From: Rhypophila decipiens
Taxonomy: Eukaryota > Ascomycota > Sordariomycetes > Sordariales > Naviculisporaceae
Assembly: GCA_033297075.1 (NCBI GenBank)
Contig: MU858045.1
Span: 124,001 to 188,000, forward strand
Length of the DNA stretch: 64,000 bases
Direction: 5' to 3'
Shown: positions 44,179-55,756 of the stretch, in pieces
Numbering within the stretch: position 1 is the first letter of the stretch
How the letters are laid out: every line of letters starts with the position of its first letter
Notes under the pieces: model-generated
Seen by the model: only the letters and a program-made list of their open reading frames with translations
Told to the model about the DNA's origin: nothing
Databases searched by the model: none
Position numbers and translations under genes: made by a program

Positions 44179-45695
44179 ATGCCTCCGAAATCTAGATTTA
44201 CAAGGCTAGACGCCTTCACCAAGACAGTTGAAGATGCGAGAATCAGGACCACATCTGGTGGCATCGTCACCATCGTATCCCTGATCGTGGTGCTGTTTCT
44301 TGCGTGGGGAGAATGGGCCGACTACAGGAGGGTGGTGATCCATCCCGAACTGATTGTAGACAAGGGGAGAGGTACGGTTCCAATCTGAAGCTGCAAGTGT
44401 CCAAGAGCACGGGAAGAGAGCTGACAAAGGCCAATTGCGACAGGCGAGCGGATGGAAATCCACCTCAACATTACCTTCCCCCGGGTACCTTGTGAGCTGC
44501 TGACGCTCGATGTAATGGATGTCTCTGGAGAGCAACAACACGGCGTGCAACACGGTATCAAGATGACCAGATTGCGGCCACAAAGTGAAGGAGGAGGCGA
44601 GATTGACTCCAAGGCGCTGTCTCTGTACGAAGCCCCTCACCTCGACTCGGCCTGTACTATCATTGCTAACGCCATGTAATAACACAGGCACGCCGCCGAA
44701 GAAGCTGCTTCCCACCTCGACCCTTCCTACTGCGGTCCCTGCTACGGCGCTACCCCCCCTCACAACGCGCAGAAGGCAGGATGCTGCAACACGTGCGACG
44801 AGGTCCGTGAAGCCTATGCCCAGACCTCGTGGGCCTTTGGCACCGGAAAGGGCGTCGAGCAATGCGAACGGGAACACTACGCCGAGAACCTCGAGGCCCA
44901 GCGCCACGAAGGCTGCCGCATCGACGGTGGGCTGCGCGTGAACAAGGTCGTCGGCAATTTCCACATCGCCCCCGGCCGCAGCTTCAGCAACGGCAACATG
45001 CACGTCCACGATCTGCAGAACTACTGGAACACTCCCGTCCAGGGCGGCCATTCTTTCACCCACCAAATCCACCATCTGCGCTTTGGCCCACAGCTGCCTG
45101 ACGAAATCAACAAGAAGCTCGGGCCCAAGAAGAACATGCCCTGGACTAGCCATCACCTGAATCCGTTGGACAATACCAGCCAGGAGACAGACGACCCGAA
45201 TTACAACTTTATGTACTTTGTCAAGATTGTTCCCACCTCGTACTTTCCCCTGAACTGGGACCAGAGGTATTCGACCAAGGAGCATCAAGGCGCCGATCTG
45301 GGAAAGCTGGGACAGGGCCACGACGGCAGCCTCGAGACGCACCAGTACTCTGTCACTAGCCATAAGAGGAGTCTTGCCGGTGGCGATGATGCTGCTGAGG
45401 GACATGCTGAGAGGCTCCACTCTCGGGGAGGTATCCCTGGTGTTTTCTTTTCATATGTGAGTCTTGTTACTTTTGGCGGGTTTTACGCGAGGAAACCTTT
45501 ACTGATGACTTTGGCAAACAGGACATCTCCCCCATGAAGGTCATCAACCGCGAGGAACGCGCCAAGACATTCCTCGGATTCATCGCCGGTCTCTGCGCGG
45601 CCGTGGGCGGTACCCTTACCGTTGCCGCGGCGGTAGATCGTGGTCTCTTTGAGGGTGCCACGAGATTGAAGAAACTCAGAAACAAGGATCTCTAA
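44179..45695 (+). CDS. erv46: COPII vesicle protein Erv46 (ERGIC3 family)
   Basis: Membrane protein that cycles between ER and Golgi and, with Erv41, retrieves escaped ER residents. Four exons: 44179-44371, 44444-44624, 44688-45456, 45522-45695; introns of 72, 63 and 65 nt; product 438 aa. The N-terminus LDAFTKTVEDARIRTTSGG precedes membrane span 1 (about IVTIVSLIVVLFLAWGEW, 29-46). The large lumenal domain has the cysteine motifs YCGPCYGA and GCCNTCDEV, FHIAPGR, HVHDLQNY and FVKIVPTSYFPL. After GIPGVFFSYDISPMKV comes span 2 (about FLGFIAGLCAAVGGTLTVAAAVD) and a short Lys/Arg-rich cytosolic tail ending RNKDL. The exon structure is needed to join these blocks. Convergent with per1, another early secretory gene. 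Confidence 0.93.
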
Positions 45696-46498
45696 AGGGG
45701 TCCTAGTTTTGTTGTTTTATTTTATTTTTCGTCTCATTTTCAGGGGTACAGTTCAAGGTTTAGCTAAGGTAGGTACCTTGCTTGATTGAAGGCAAAAGGA
45801 TGGGCCTTGTGGTAGACAATCCCAAGAAATACAATACCAGAAGACTGGACAAGCTGTGATAGTTGAGGGGCGATGAGTGCTTGGTCGATTTCTTAGAGAC
45901 ATATATCACACCGGTCTGCTTGTCCTTTGGGTCTGTTTTATATAGTTCTGTTCATGGCGTATAGGGGTTGGGGAGAAAATAGGAGTTCAATTGCATTCTT
46001 TCATATCGAGATTTCACTGTGTTTTGTGTAGTGTATGTATCCGGTTCAATAGCTAGAAGAGGTATGTGTGTCCTGGTGTCTTGCTCTTTTCTTGTTGACC
46101 ACCTACCGAGAATTTGCCCCTGGATCGGGTCCGCTAGCAACGATTAACGAAAAAGAGACAAACAGGCATGAATCTATGTGGCAGCTCGCTTGAAACATGG
46201 CTACAGACGTCTGTCTTATTAGAGCCTGTATGATCTTCCAGAAGTACATCCCATTACTAAATACTATTTACACCCCATCCATATCACAAAAGGGGCAACA
46301 GCATGGCCTGAGACCAACTGGCAGTAAGAATACACAACGGACGCCGACGTGCTCATGAGAACAGAAGGAAAGTTATAAGGAGAAGAAACGTTTCTCCCGA
46401 CCGCCACACCCCTTATGCAATTCTTTTCTCAGGTAAATCTTGTGTGTGTTTTATGCTTTTTCAGATCCTCAATTAAAAATCCACAGTCAGACACATCT
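45696..46498. other. Convergent intergenic region erv46 / per1
   Basis: About 0.8 kb, T-rich on the left, holding both 3' UTRs. An AGGTAGGTACCT motif lies at about 45767-45779. No gene seen. Confidence 0.55.
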
Positions 46499-47955
46499 TT
46501 ATGCCTTTAGTCTCGCACTGTTGGCGATATCGTCCTGGGCGTCCTTGACCAAGAAGCTATACAACCCCATAATGTCAGCAAACAATATCCTCACGAAACA
46601 CAACAACACTTGATCGAGGCCGGTCTCCAAGCTCACCCAATCTCCCACACAAGTCCAAAAGAAGAAGAAGTAAAAAAAAAAAAGACTTACTTATACCAAA
46701 GCACAGCAGGCGCAATAGTCCCAAAATGCCACAAGCTATGAGCATCCACACACCCCCACAGCGGCGGGAAATCCAACAACTCCAAGCTCATAGCACACAG
46801 CACCCACGCCACGACCAAGCCCGGCCAAACAGCCCACATCCTCCGGTTCTTCCTATACCGATCATAACTAAACCACGACCAAAGCACATTCTGCACCAAT
46901 CCACACGCGACGTTGGCCGCCATGTTATACCCGTAGTCCCAGTCCCACAGTTTCAAGTACGCCACATGAGCAATATACAGCGCTACACACAGCGTCGTCC
47001 ACGCCCTCAATACGCTCCTTCTCCGCGGAGTGTTTCTGTCGAGCCGAAACACCCGTATAGGCGTGTAATACATGCCGTACAAGACCGACGCGCCAGCAGC
47101 AAAGTAATCCAATTGCTCGGTGGCGACGAAATCGCGCGTGTGAAAGAGCATGCTGAAGAACCAGGTGATCATGCCCACGTAGGCGAGCATGACGTAGTAT
47201 GGGCGGAGGGAGTACGAGGCCGGCATGTTGGGGAGGATCTTGTTGTACAGGCCGTCGTAGTGGGCTAGGAAGTTGCCCAGGGAGAATAACACGCTGAAGG
47301 GCTCTTGGATGCCTAGGAACCGGTGAAAGGGCCATTTGCCGTGGAATTGGACTGTGGGGAGGGGTGGGTTGGCGGATTGTCGCCGGGCGGTGATTATGTG
47401 CTGGCAGGTGTAGTCGCATTCTTGGGGGCAGGTCCAGAGGAGGAGCTGGTGGTGGAGGGCTATTTATTTTGGCTACACTGTCAGCTTGCTGTTCTTTTGG
47501 ATTTATATTGACGATTTTTTTGAGGACCGGAAATGGAGGAGTGAGTGGGCATACGTATGGGAGTGTGGTGCTCTGCGTCTGGGCCGCAGTTCTCGCGCTC
47601 ACAGATCTATGAAATGGGCAAAGAGGGTCAGCAATGCTCCTCTGGTTGTCAAATGGTTCTGTCCGGTTTCGAGGCGGAGAGAAGAACAGACCTGAACACA
47701 CTCCTTGAACTCGGGAAGACGATCCCCATATGACGCGCTCGCTGGCGCTACAAACAGTGCTATTATCAAGGCCACGGCCACAAGTCCCAACTGTATTCTG
47801 CTCCTCCCTCCATATGTTATCCTGCTCTTACACCTTGTGCCTCTGCCCAATCCTTTCCTCGTGTGAGCCGATTGTCCATGTTGGTCTGTATTTTCCCGGC
47901 CAAGTTCGCAACCACCGTCGAGCCTCCTACTCCTCCTCCCCGTAGTTATCGTCAT
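46499..47955 (-). CDS. per1: GPI-anchor lipid remodelling protein Per1 (PGAP3 family)
   Basis: Multi-span ER membrane hydrolase of the CREST superfamily that removes an acyl chain from GPI anchors. Four exons: 47692-47955, 47555-47606, 46691-47459, 46499-46556; introns of 85, 95 and 134 nt; product 380 aa. A hydrophobic segment (LGLVAVALIIALFVAPASAS) is a probable signal peptide, followed by the Cys-rich lumenal part ECVQICERENC, LLLWTCPQECDYTCQH and VQFHGKWPFHRFLGIQEPFS. Then come about seven spans with the conserved FHTRDF, EQLDYF and CVDAHSLWHFGT blocks carrying the superfamily His and Asp residues. The end FLVKDAQDDIANSARLKA comes from the last small exon. The ATG at 47953-47955 gives 50 basic residues before the signal peptide, longer than usual, so the true start may be later or in an unseen exon. 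Confidence 0.88.
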
Positions 47956-49867
47956 GTCTCGACGACAGCGGCGACTCGATTAGTGTCGCAAATGGTAGGT
48001 GACTGGAAAGCCAGGTCGATTGCGACGCGCGTGGTCCAAGAAGAGGCCGAAAGGGCGCAAGATGACTCCGGCGCGGAGTTTTGTTGAATGGTTCGTGTCT
48101 AGATAATTAAATCCCCGATCATCCCGTTTCGTCCGACCAAGCTGCCCGGGAAGTAAAAGGAAAGAAAAAAAGGCCGAATTGAACCGCCCAGCTGGGATAT
48201 CAAACAAAGAACAACAAGAATGTAAGCAAGTGAATAACCCAAAGACGTCAAAAGAGAAAAACAAGGCCAAGTAAAAGCTTCAACGGGACGGGTACTCCCT
48301 GACAGACCACAGCATGCAAACTGCAAGCAGCGTCTATCGGGCCTCTGTGATGCAGGCAGGTACGGATACTCAATGTATGTACGTATCCGAAAAAGCTTAT
48401 GTCGTGCTAAGACCGTCCCCGTGCCGTGGAACCTTTTCTTTAAAGTTCTTTGCTGACCTTTTACCTCGCTGTTATGTAACGAATTGAACCCTGCCCAAGG
48501 TCAAGTGTTCGAATTGGAGATGGTGTTGCGCCGAGTTTCCCAGTGTTTGTCAAAGTTCCCCACTGTCCCCAAGTGCCGTTCCTTCTCCTGGAGCTATCCG
48601 GCCACCCCACCCACTCAAGAACCACTTCAAGGGAGATCCCTCCCGCGATAAGAACACTTCCAGATCCCGCAGAAGGGATAGAAAATCCGGGGAATCTGTG
48701 AAACTCCATTCTCGGGGGAGGGGCTCAACTCCATTGATGATCTTCACGATAGACGAGGATATCCATACCTTCAAGTTGCAGAGCCCAAGTCTGGGAGGTT
48801 ACGTATCTACCGTTCGTTGGATCATCATTGATAAGAGTATTCTCAATAAAGAGATTTATATTCACAACATCAAACCACTCGGCAGCATATACATCACGTC
48901 AAATGAGAAATTTCGATGAACCATATATTTCTTATCACCCCTTTATCAACTCAATACTATTTACTTTATTTTTCTCCCCTACAAATCAACACCTCTCTGC
49001 CATCATATCAGCCAACGCTCCCCAAATCCCAACTACAACCTCCTCAACATCCACGGCCAGTCAACAAACACCCATCACATCAACAAACGGTTCTTTTCAA
49101 GAAGTGAAAAACATAAAAAAGAAAGGCATGTAGAAAGAAGATTCCATTCATTCCGAGATATCTCATTTTCATCAAGGCCATTTATTTCATAGCATCATTA
49201 GAGAGTGCAAGACAAAAAAGGAAATAAGCGAGGGAAATGCTTTTCGTTCTTTCTCGTGAGAGAAAAGAAACGTTGGAAAAAGCCGGCCGTCAAAATGACT
49301 CCTGTAAAAAGATATAAAAGGAAATATAAGGAAAATTCGAGGTAAGAAAAGTGATTCTCCATCTTAATGCTTCTGCAAGGTCTCCTCTCACCCGGACCCC
49401 CTTGTCCTCGCCGAGTCTTTCTGGATGCAAAAGCAGTTCCTCGCCCGGACTATATTTGTGTCGAGATTGCGAGTGGTTTGGTTGGTGCTTAGCAAGCCAG
49501 AGTCGCCCTTTCTTTCCCTCAGTCACCTCCTCTCAGACTCCTTCCTCCTCGCGCCAGTCGAATATTTATCCCCATTCCGACTCCATTTCATCCCATAAGG
49601 GTATTTCCCATTCCACGTATGTTCATAAAAAACAGATCTTCATGCCATCAACATAAAAGCTAGATAAAAGAGAGAGCAGACTTCTAGGCGGTATGGTATT
49701 TTTTCGAGCAAATTGCAACGTTAGGTCGTCATTGTCGTTAGAAAAAGGAAAAAAGGGTGTAGTTAAACAAGGTATTCGAAGTGAAGATATGTCGGTAAGC
49801 AAAGAGTGTACGCATGCGTCGTATGTATGTATGTAGGTTGAGTTTGTTCCGTGAGAAGGCTCCAGAT
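47956..49867. other. Gene-free region upstream of per1
   Basis: 1.9 kb between the per1 start and the 3' end of the next minus-strand gene. The part beyond 48.9 kb is AT-rich with A- and T-runs and is probably 3' UTR of that gene. Only short frames are present. Nothing recognisable. Confidence 0.5.
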
Positions 49868-51799
49868 TTACATGGGCGATTGGGATCGGCGACGGAAGTC
49901 GCGTTGTTTGATCTCCTTCAATCGTTGGTCAATATATGCCAGTTTGCCGGCCAGGTTGCCACGAGGAGCTCGAGGTTGGGGTGTAGTTGATTCAGGGAAC
50001 TGCTGAATGGTTGCAAATTGTCGTGATCGCCCCAGGCTGCCCAGGTCCACACTCCCGGCTTGATACGACCGGCGGATGCGGTTGGGAAAGCTGAAGCTAG
50101 AATTTGATGCCGAGAATGGGGAACCAAGTCGAGCAGGTGGCGACAGGGGTGATGTGATTTGAGCGCTGACGTCTGGCATGCTGGCAGACGTGGTCAGGAT
50201 TGGCTCGGCGGGGACTCTTGGGATAAAGAGTTCGTTGGTGGAGCTAAATTCGGTGCCGACATTGTTCTCGGTTTTGGCGCTTGCCGAGCTCGGGTCCATC
50301 CAAAGATCAGCTCCAATGCTAGGTCTCTTGCGAGGCTCGCTGGACTGCGTGTTCCGGCGCTTCTGTGTGCCCGACCGACTGAGCCGAACGGGCGATTGCA
50401 ATCGTCGAGGCCCGACGGTATGGGTTTGTCGCCGCGGCATCGGACCAGTTATTCCAAGTGCTGCGGCTAGGGAGCCAGATGAACTCGGACCATAGCTTCG
50501 AGCGCCAAACGGTGAGCCCAGGCGGCGACGCTCAGCGAATGATGGCTCGCCCTCAAATGTATTCAACAACTGGCCCGGGAGGAGAGGCTGGGCGGGAGGC
50601 TGAGGAGGCAGCATGACAGGTTGCTGGAGCAGCTCTGAGCTAGACACTGCCAGTTGCGCAAGTGGTCCCTGTGGCTGCATGCTATCGGATGTGCTCAATG
50701 TAAGCGACATGGTCATGTCCTGGGTAAAGGCGGACGGATTTCGGGCCGGGGTAGACCGACGATTCCAGTGGCGAGCTGCAAATTGAGTGAAGGGAGTCGG
50801 GCTGCGGGAGATGAAGCGGTGTTTCTTGGACCCTGAAGTCGCCTTCAACTTGCACAGCTCACGCAGATGTGCGCGGGTCGCTGCGCAAGTATGAGGCCAT
50901 TGGATGAAGCTACCAGAGGTCTCTGCAGTTGGCGTGCTGCTGCCGCTTTTCCTGCCTTCAGCCGAAGCTGGGGCCTTACCAAGAGCCTTCGCACCTTTCC
51001 AACTGCGCTTCGCTTCTCGTGCAACGCGAAGACAAACACCCTGCGGGGGTATGCCGCTCTTGCCCATGCGAACTGGTGTCACTTTCGGGTCAGAAAGGTA
51101 GAGCGTAAAGGTTGACCACAGATGATCGCTCATAGCTTTCGTCCACGGCGCTTTCCTCGCTTTTCGGCTGCGAGTCGAGTGGTCACGCAATTCTGCGCAG
51201 TCGTCTTCCTGGAGGGTGTATTTCTCTTTGCAGTCGACCTCGGACCCCAAGAAGTGGTCGTCGTCAGAAATGGCCGAGATATGACTGAACAGGGACGAGC
51301 TGGTCACCGTCGACCTTGCCGTTGACGGCCGACTCGACTCATAGTCGGGAGTCGACTCGACGCTGCCGAATGAGTCAATTGACCACTGGGGATACCGCTT
51401 CGGCGAGAGGCATGGCAAAAAGTCAGGTGCAGGAGTCCTGGGCGGAGAGAAGGCTCGTCCCCGGGGATGCACCGAAAGCATGGCGGTGTCTTCGTTGAGC
51501 GACTGATGGTGAAGGGCGTCGAGACTGATCAAGTCCGAGTCCATAGGATCGGATTCCGGCACTTCGATACTCGGGATGGGGACATCGGCAGCAGCGACCG
51601 AAGCAAGGAAATGTTGAGTTGGCGCGGTGAGCTGGGCGACCTGGGAAACGACGCGCCTCTTTAGTCTCAGGCGCGGTTTGGGTGGCGACGGCATTTTGGC
51701 TTCGTCGTTTTGCGCAAACGGTTCTGGCGTCTTGGGCGCCTCAACATCGGAGAGCCTGAAACCCCTTGGGAGCGACGCGGAACCGGAATGTTGATTCAT
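49868..51799 (-). CDS. Unknown protein with Trp-rich conserved block
   Basis: A single open frame of 643 codons, ATG at 51797-51799. I cannot assign a family. The N-terminal 200 residues are disordered, Ser/Pro-rich and contain the basic RLRLKRRVV. The block at about 213-269 (RKAPWTKAMSDHLWSTFTLY, then LSDPKVTPVRM, then GVCLRVAREAKRSWKGAK) looks globular. A second short piece at about 299-320 (IQWPHTCAATRAHLRELCKL) follows a linker. The W-x(9)-W-x(n)-Y spacing and the many basic residues recall Myb/SANT-like or other helical DNA-binding modules, but this is inference. The remainder is Ser/Pro/Arg-rich, with repeated SPF-type motifs, and ends in YIDQRLKEIKQRDFRRRSQS, a probable short coiled coil. 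Composition suggests a nuclear or cell-cycle-regulated protein with many possible proline-directed phosphorylation sites. Confidence 0.85.
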   Translation of the reverse strand: MNQHSGSASLPRGFRLSDVEAPKTPEPFAQNDEAKMPSPPKPRLRLKRRVVSQVAQLTAPTQHFLASVAAADVPIPSIEVPESDPMDSDLISLDALHHQSLNEDTAMLSVHPRGRAFSPPRTPAPDFLPCLSPKRYPQWSIDSFGSVESTPDYESSRPSTARSTVTSSSLFSHISAISDDDHFLGSEVDCKEKYTLQEDDCAELRDHSTRSRKARKAPWTKAMSDHLWSTFTLYLSDPKVTPVRMGKSGIPPQGVCLRVAREAKRSWKGAKALGKAPASAEGRKSGSSTPTAETSGSFIQWPHTCAATRAHLRELCKLKATSGSKKHRFISRSPTPFTQFAARHWNRRSTPARNPSAFTQDMTMSLTLSTSDSMQPQGPLAQLAVSSSELLQQPVMLPPQPPAQPLLPGQLLNTFEGEPSFAERRRLGSPFGARSYGPSSSGSLAAALGITGPMPRRQTHTVGPRRLQSPVRLSRSGTQKRRNTQSSEPRKRPSIGADLWMDPSSASAKTENNVGTEFSSTNELFIPRVPAEPILTTSASMPDVSAQITSPLSPPARLGSPFSASNSSFSFPNRIRRSYQAGSVDLGSLGRSRQFATIQQFPESTTPQPRAPRGNLAGKLAYIDQRLKEIKQRDFRRRSQSPM

Positions 51800-54700
51800 G
51801 TTGAGAGGGGGCGGGGAGAGGCTGAGGAATGCAAAACGTCATGAAGAGCTCGAATGATATATACTGGATCAAAAGGCTGATAGTGAAGAGGCTGAGGCGT
51901 GATATTGGCCTGTTCTTTAATGCTCGAGTCGTCTTCGGCAGCTTATTGGCAACAAGCTAGCGTCGCTTTGAACTTTTAAGCTTGAAGCTTCCGTGCCACT
52001 TGGAACTGACTTGAAAGCTGTCTCCCGTTATGGACAAGAGAAATTAGTTGCACGGGTCGGGCCTTGGTGGTCTTGCCAAACGTTCAGCACACCAAGATGG
52101 TCGGTCCGGTGATGCAAGCAAGCTTATGACAAGTCAACCAAGAGCGGCCGACGATCGATGTTTCGTTTGCGAGTCCTCGGTAGCTTGGTATCAGATAAAT
52201 CGTAAATACAAGGCCAAAATAACAAGGAAATAGTCGTGGTGGTAGATGTCTTTTCGGTGAGGCTGGTTCTCATTAAAAGGAAAAGGGTAAACGGGTCGGG
52301 TCGTCCAAGGTCGGGGAATAGCGTAAGGTGAGAGAGTTCGGCTGCTGCACGTCGAGTCGTAGATTAAAGCTTCCAGTTGTGTTCGTCGTGAGGTCGTAAA
52401 ATGTATTGCAGCGAACCCCAAAACCTCAGCGCCAAGCGCGACCGCCGTCTGTTTGGTCGCAAAATGAATGACTGGCGAGGAGAAAGGGTGAGGGAAGAGG
52501 ACGAAGTGTGAAGTATGAGTGAAGGGGATGGGATCCTGGGAATATGAAGAAGACCCTGAGGGTTTTGGTGGTGGTGCGCGAAGTGACCCAGGTACTAAAA
52601 TGTAATTAGGCCCGAGAGCTAAGCGAGGGTTCAAGGAGAGGTCGAGAGGAGGAAGGCACTCGGTGGTCTTTGGGCAAGCGTGGGTAGCGGGGAGCGGTGC
52701 GCTACGGAATGGGCTAGGCCTAAAACTCCCCACCAAAAAGGATACCAAGGAGCCAGTGAACAGCGCCCCTAGAACGACACGAGGTTGTCTCGAGTGGGTA
52801 CCGTTGCAGGGTCCCCCCAAAGATTGAGGCCGGAGGATCTTTATTTCTGTTGAATCCAAGGGTCTCGCCGCCGTTTCCCAATCCCTATTTTCTACAGGTC
52901 GCCGGGTGTGGAGGTTGGCAGCCCAAGGTGCAAAGACTGCAGCAGGACGTGGGCGGCGTGGGCGTTGCGGGCGTTGGACGATGCTTGAGAACCTGTGCTG
53001 GCAGCTTGGGAAAACGAACAAGTCGCAAGCACATCAGTGGAGCGCCCGCCTCGCCGAGTGTTGTATGCCCCAGTCAGAAGCCCCCAGAGTCCGGAGCCAG
53101 CGATCGCCAGTGGTGAGTGGACAGCAGGGTCGACGCGTCGAGAAAATCCCGTGATGGGACGAACTAGACTCGGGTTGGTCCGCTCAAGGACAACTGGAGC
53201 TGGAGGCGTGGGCGTGGGCGTGTTCCAAGGAGGAGGAGCCAGCAGTATCCGTACTCCAGAGATATGTCAGTCAAAAGGGGGGCTGTTGAGTGTGCAACCC
53301 CTGCCTCTGACTTTTCTGCAGACCTCTTCTTCCCACGTTCCCCTCTTGCACTGCTTCTTATTACATATACTTCCCCTTCCGAGTGAAAGGTGCCAAAGTG
53401 TGGTCCAACGGGCGCGGTGCAGCCTGCAGATCTGCTCAGTTTCAAAATCTTCACTGGCTATCAAATCGAGCCCTTCCAGATTGGGCCAAAAGACTGAGAC
53501 GAATCGGTACAAGGTGGCTTGTCTAAAGTGTCAAGTTGCAGATTCAGATGCCCCCTTTCGGTGACCACAGATTGGGCCAGCAGTCTGTGTATAAATTGGT
53601 AAAGCTGTGATATCGATATACCTTTTCTGCAGAGGAATATGAGACTGCAATGTACTCATAAGGAGCAAACAGCACAGGCAGCTTCGTTGGGACGATACGG
53701 ATATGTGGAAGATCCCATGTCCTCTCCCGGCTGTCGTTCGTTTGTTCGTCTTCAGATTTCGAGGCGGCGGGAAAAAATCGAGAGGCTGGTAAAGAGGAAA
53801 CCAAATTGGCAAGGCGCGATAGGGACCTCATGCAGCTGCAGGCATACCTTAGCAACCTTGGGTCGTAGTAGCTCAATACAAGCTGCTTCTTGAGGAAACC
53901 TCAGGACCCCTCACGAACGGCGGCAACGGTCCAATTGATTGAGTGCATGAGGCCAAGTCCAACTGAGCAATTGGAGAGGAGAGAGAGTTGACGATCTTCA
54001 AATCAAATAGCTAATGCACGCAGTGGACGATGATTGTTGATGTTCTAGGCTAATGTGATTTTTGACAACGTCCCAATGAACTTTGTCTGGACTTTATGGC
54101 AAGCGGAAAGAACGGATGCTGGCAACGGAGGGGGGAAAAAAGACAGAAGGCGGACACGTTTCGTTGGGGGAAGTCGGACTGGGGGAAGTCGGACTGGGGG
54201 CAGCTTCTTGTGCCCCTCCTGGAGCAAAGGTTCGATTGTCTCCGAGACGTGTTTTTTTCGCGTTTTCAAGACGCGCTAAGCCAACGAGTTTAAGTGGTTC
54301 CCCCACCTCCTCTCCTCCCGGGATCTTGCCGGATTTATTCTTTTGACTTCAAGGGCTCGCATGAAAAAGTAATGCCAGGAAATTTCCAATTGATGAATTG
54401 TCCAAATTCTGATTTCTTTCACATCATCCTTAATTTTCCCGACGCTGAAAAATCCGGCTCGAAATTTGGTACAAGACCGAATGGCGAGGTGCGAAAAAAT
54501 CAATCAGTTCTGGATCATCCTCTGGTGCTGTGAGTGCGTGCATCAAGTTCAACGCGTCTCGTGTGAGCAAGGGTGTCATGAAAAATCGAGCCGGCCAATG
54601 GGAATCCTGGTCGGTGTGATTGGTTGCGAGCCACGCTTTCCTCCGTGGCATCGAAGCAGAAATCCACCGCCCGTCTTTTGGGGGTGGAGTCGTCCAGTGG

Positions 54701-55756
54701 ACGTGGCATGCCTCAGAGCAGCAAGGTCCCATCGAAGCGGTCTGACATCCCAACGCCGCAAGCCACCGGCAGCGACACATCCAATGCATGGGGATCCAAA
54801 CCGATGGATAGAAATCGTCCTGAACCCGGTGGTTTTTTGGTTTTTTTTTGCTCTTGTTGGAGAATCCCGAAGGGGAAAACCCAGTCCTTGGATCTGGCCT
54901 GTCGGTTACCTTTCCACAACCTGTCCGTCTCGAGCGGAAGTCCAGGACAGGCCGCGGATGCGTTGCCGACTCCGGGACCTGTCAAGCGGGTTCCGGGTTG
55001 AGAGAAAAGAGTGCTTTCTTGGTTTCCGCACTGACGTCGGGTTAGACCGCCTTGTCTTGGGTTACCTTCCAGTTGAGCTTTGTGGACTGGGAAGTTACAG
55101 CATCGGCCATCGGGGGGTTGGTTGACAGCTGAAGAAAAAGATATCAACCCTCGAATCTTGTAAGAGGTTACGGCGAAATGCTCAATAGTCGCATCCGGTG
55201 ATCGAGGCTGGATCATGTCTTTCCTTGATGTCTCGCGGATGAGGTTTTCGTATCTCCTCAGACCATGGAGTTTCCGATTTATCTCGTCACATTTTGTAGG
55301 CCAAGATCAACTCGGACGAACAGGTGGTAGGCACACGGAGTTGATATTGAACGAAGCTCCGAGTTTTCCCCAATATACGGATATCAGTCCTAATGGTTGC
55401 GGGAAGCCCAATGAAGACTACTAACAATTCGCTGCCCGGGCCCAAGTTATTTGTTAAAGAACTCACAGGCTCTGTACCCCTTTTTTTGTTACCAAGATCG
55501 GGGCTCGACGCAAGGACGTCGACGAAAGAGCTCGGGCTGTCCCTGAGTGCGGCGAGAATCAGCTCTACCCCTGTGGCTTCTTCCAGCCCGAGCCAATATT
55601 TCAAAACTGGAATGCAGCTATGCCGTTTTGGGACGAATATCGCCCTAGTGAGCGTCAACTTCATCTCATGAAAAGTGTTCACAGTTGGAAGACGGCATTG
55701 TCTTCTGACTCTGTAAAGCGCATCATAATCTTCATGTAGCCTCTTCTCACGCCGCG
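51800..55756. other. 4-kb gene-free region between divergent genes
   Basis: Contains frames up to 276 codons (52191-53021 -) and 219 codons (54466-55125 +), with arbitrary Arg/Pro/Ser-rich translations of GC-rich DNA and no domain; I do not call them genes. It includes a 15-bp tandem repeat near 54.18 kb and T-runs at 54.84 kb. It must hold the promoters of the 643-aa gene and of the O-fucosyltransferase-like gene. Confidence 0.5.
54166..54200. repeat. 15-bp tandem repeat, 2.3 copies
   Basis: Two exact copies of GGGGGAAGTCGGACT followed by a partial third. Non-coding and G-rich on the + strand. Confidence 0.8.

Noticed and set aside
44206..45420. 404-codon open frame on the minus strand
   Set aside because: It lies antisense to erv46 exons and runs through erv46 introns; its composition is the mirror of the GC-rich coding sequence.
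52191..53021. 276-codon frame on the minus strand
   Set aside because: Pro/Arg/Ser-rich translation of GC-rich non-coding DNA with no recognisable block; frames on the opposite strand look equally good.
54466..55125. 219-codon frame on the plus strand
   Set aside because: Arbitrary Cys/Trp/Arg-rich composition and competing frames on both strands.
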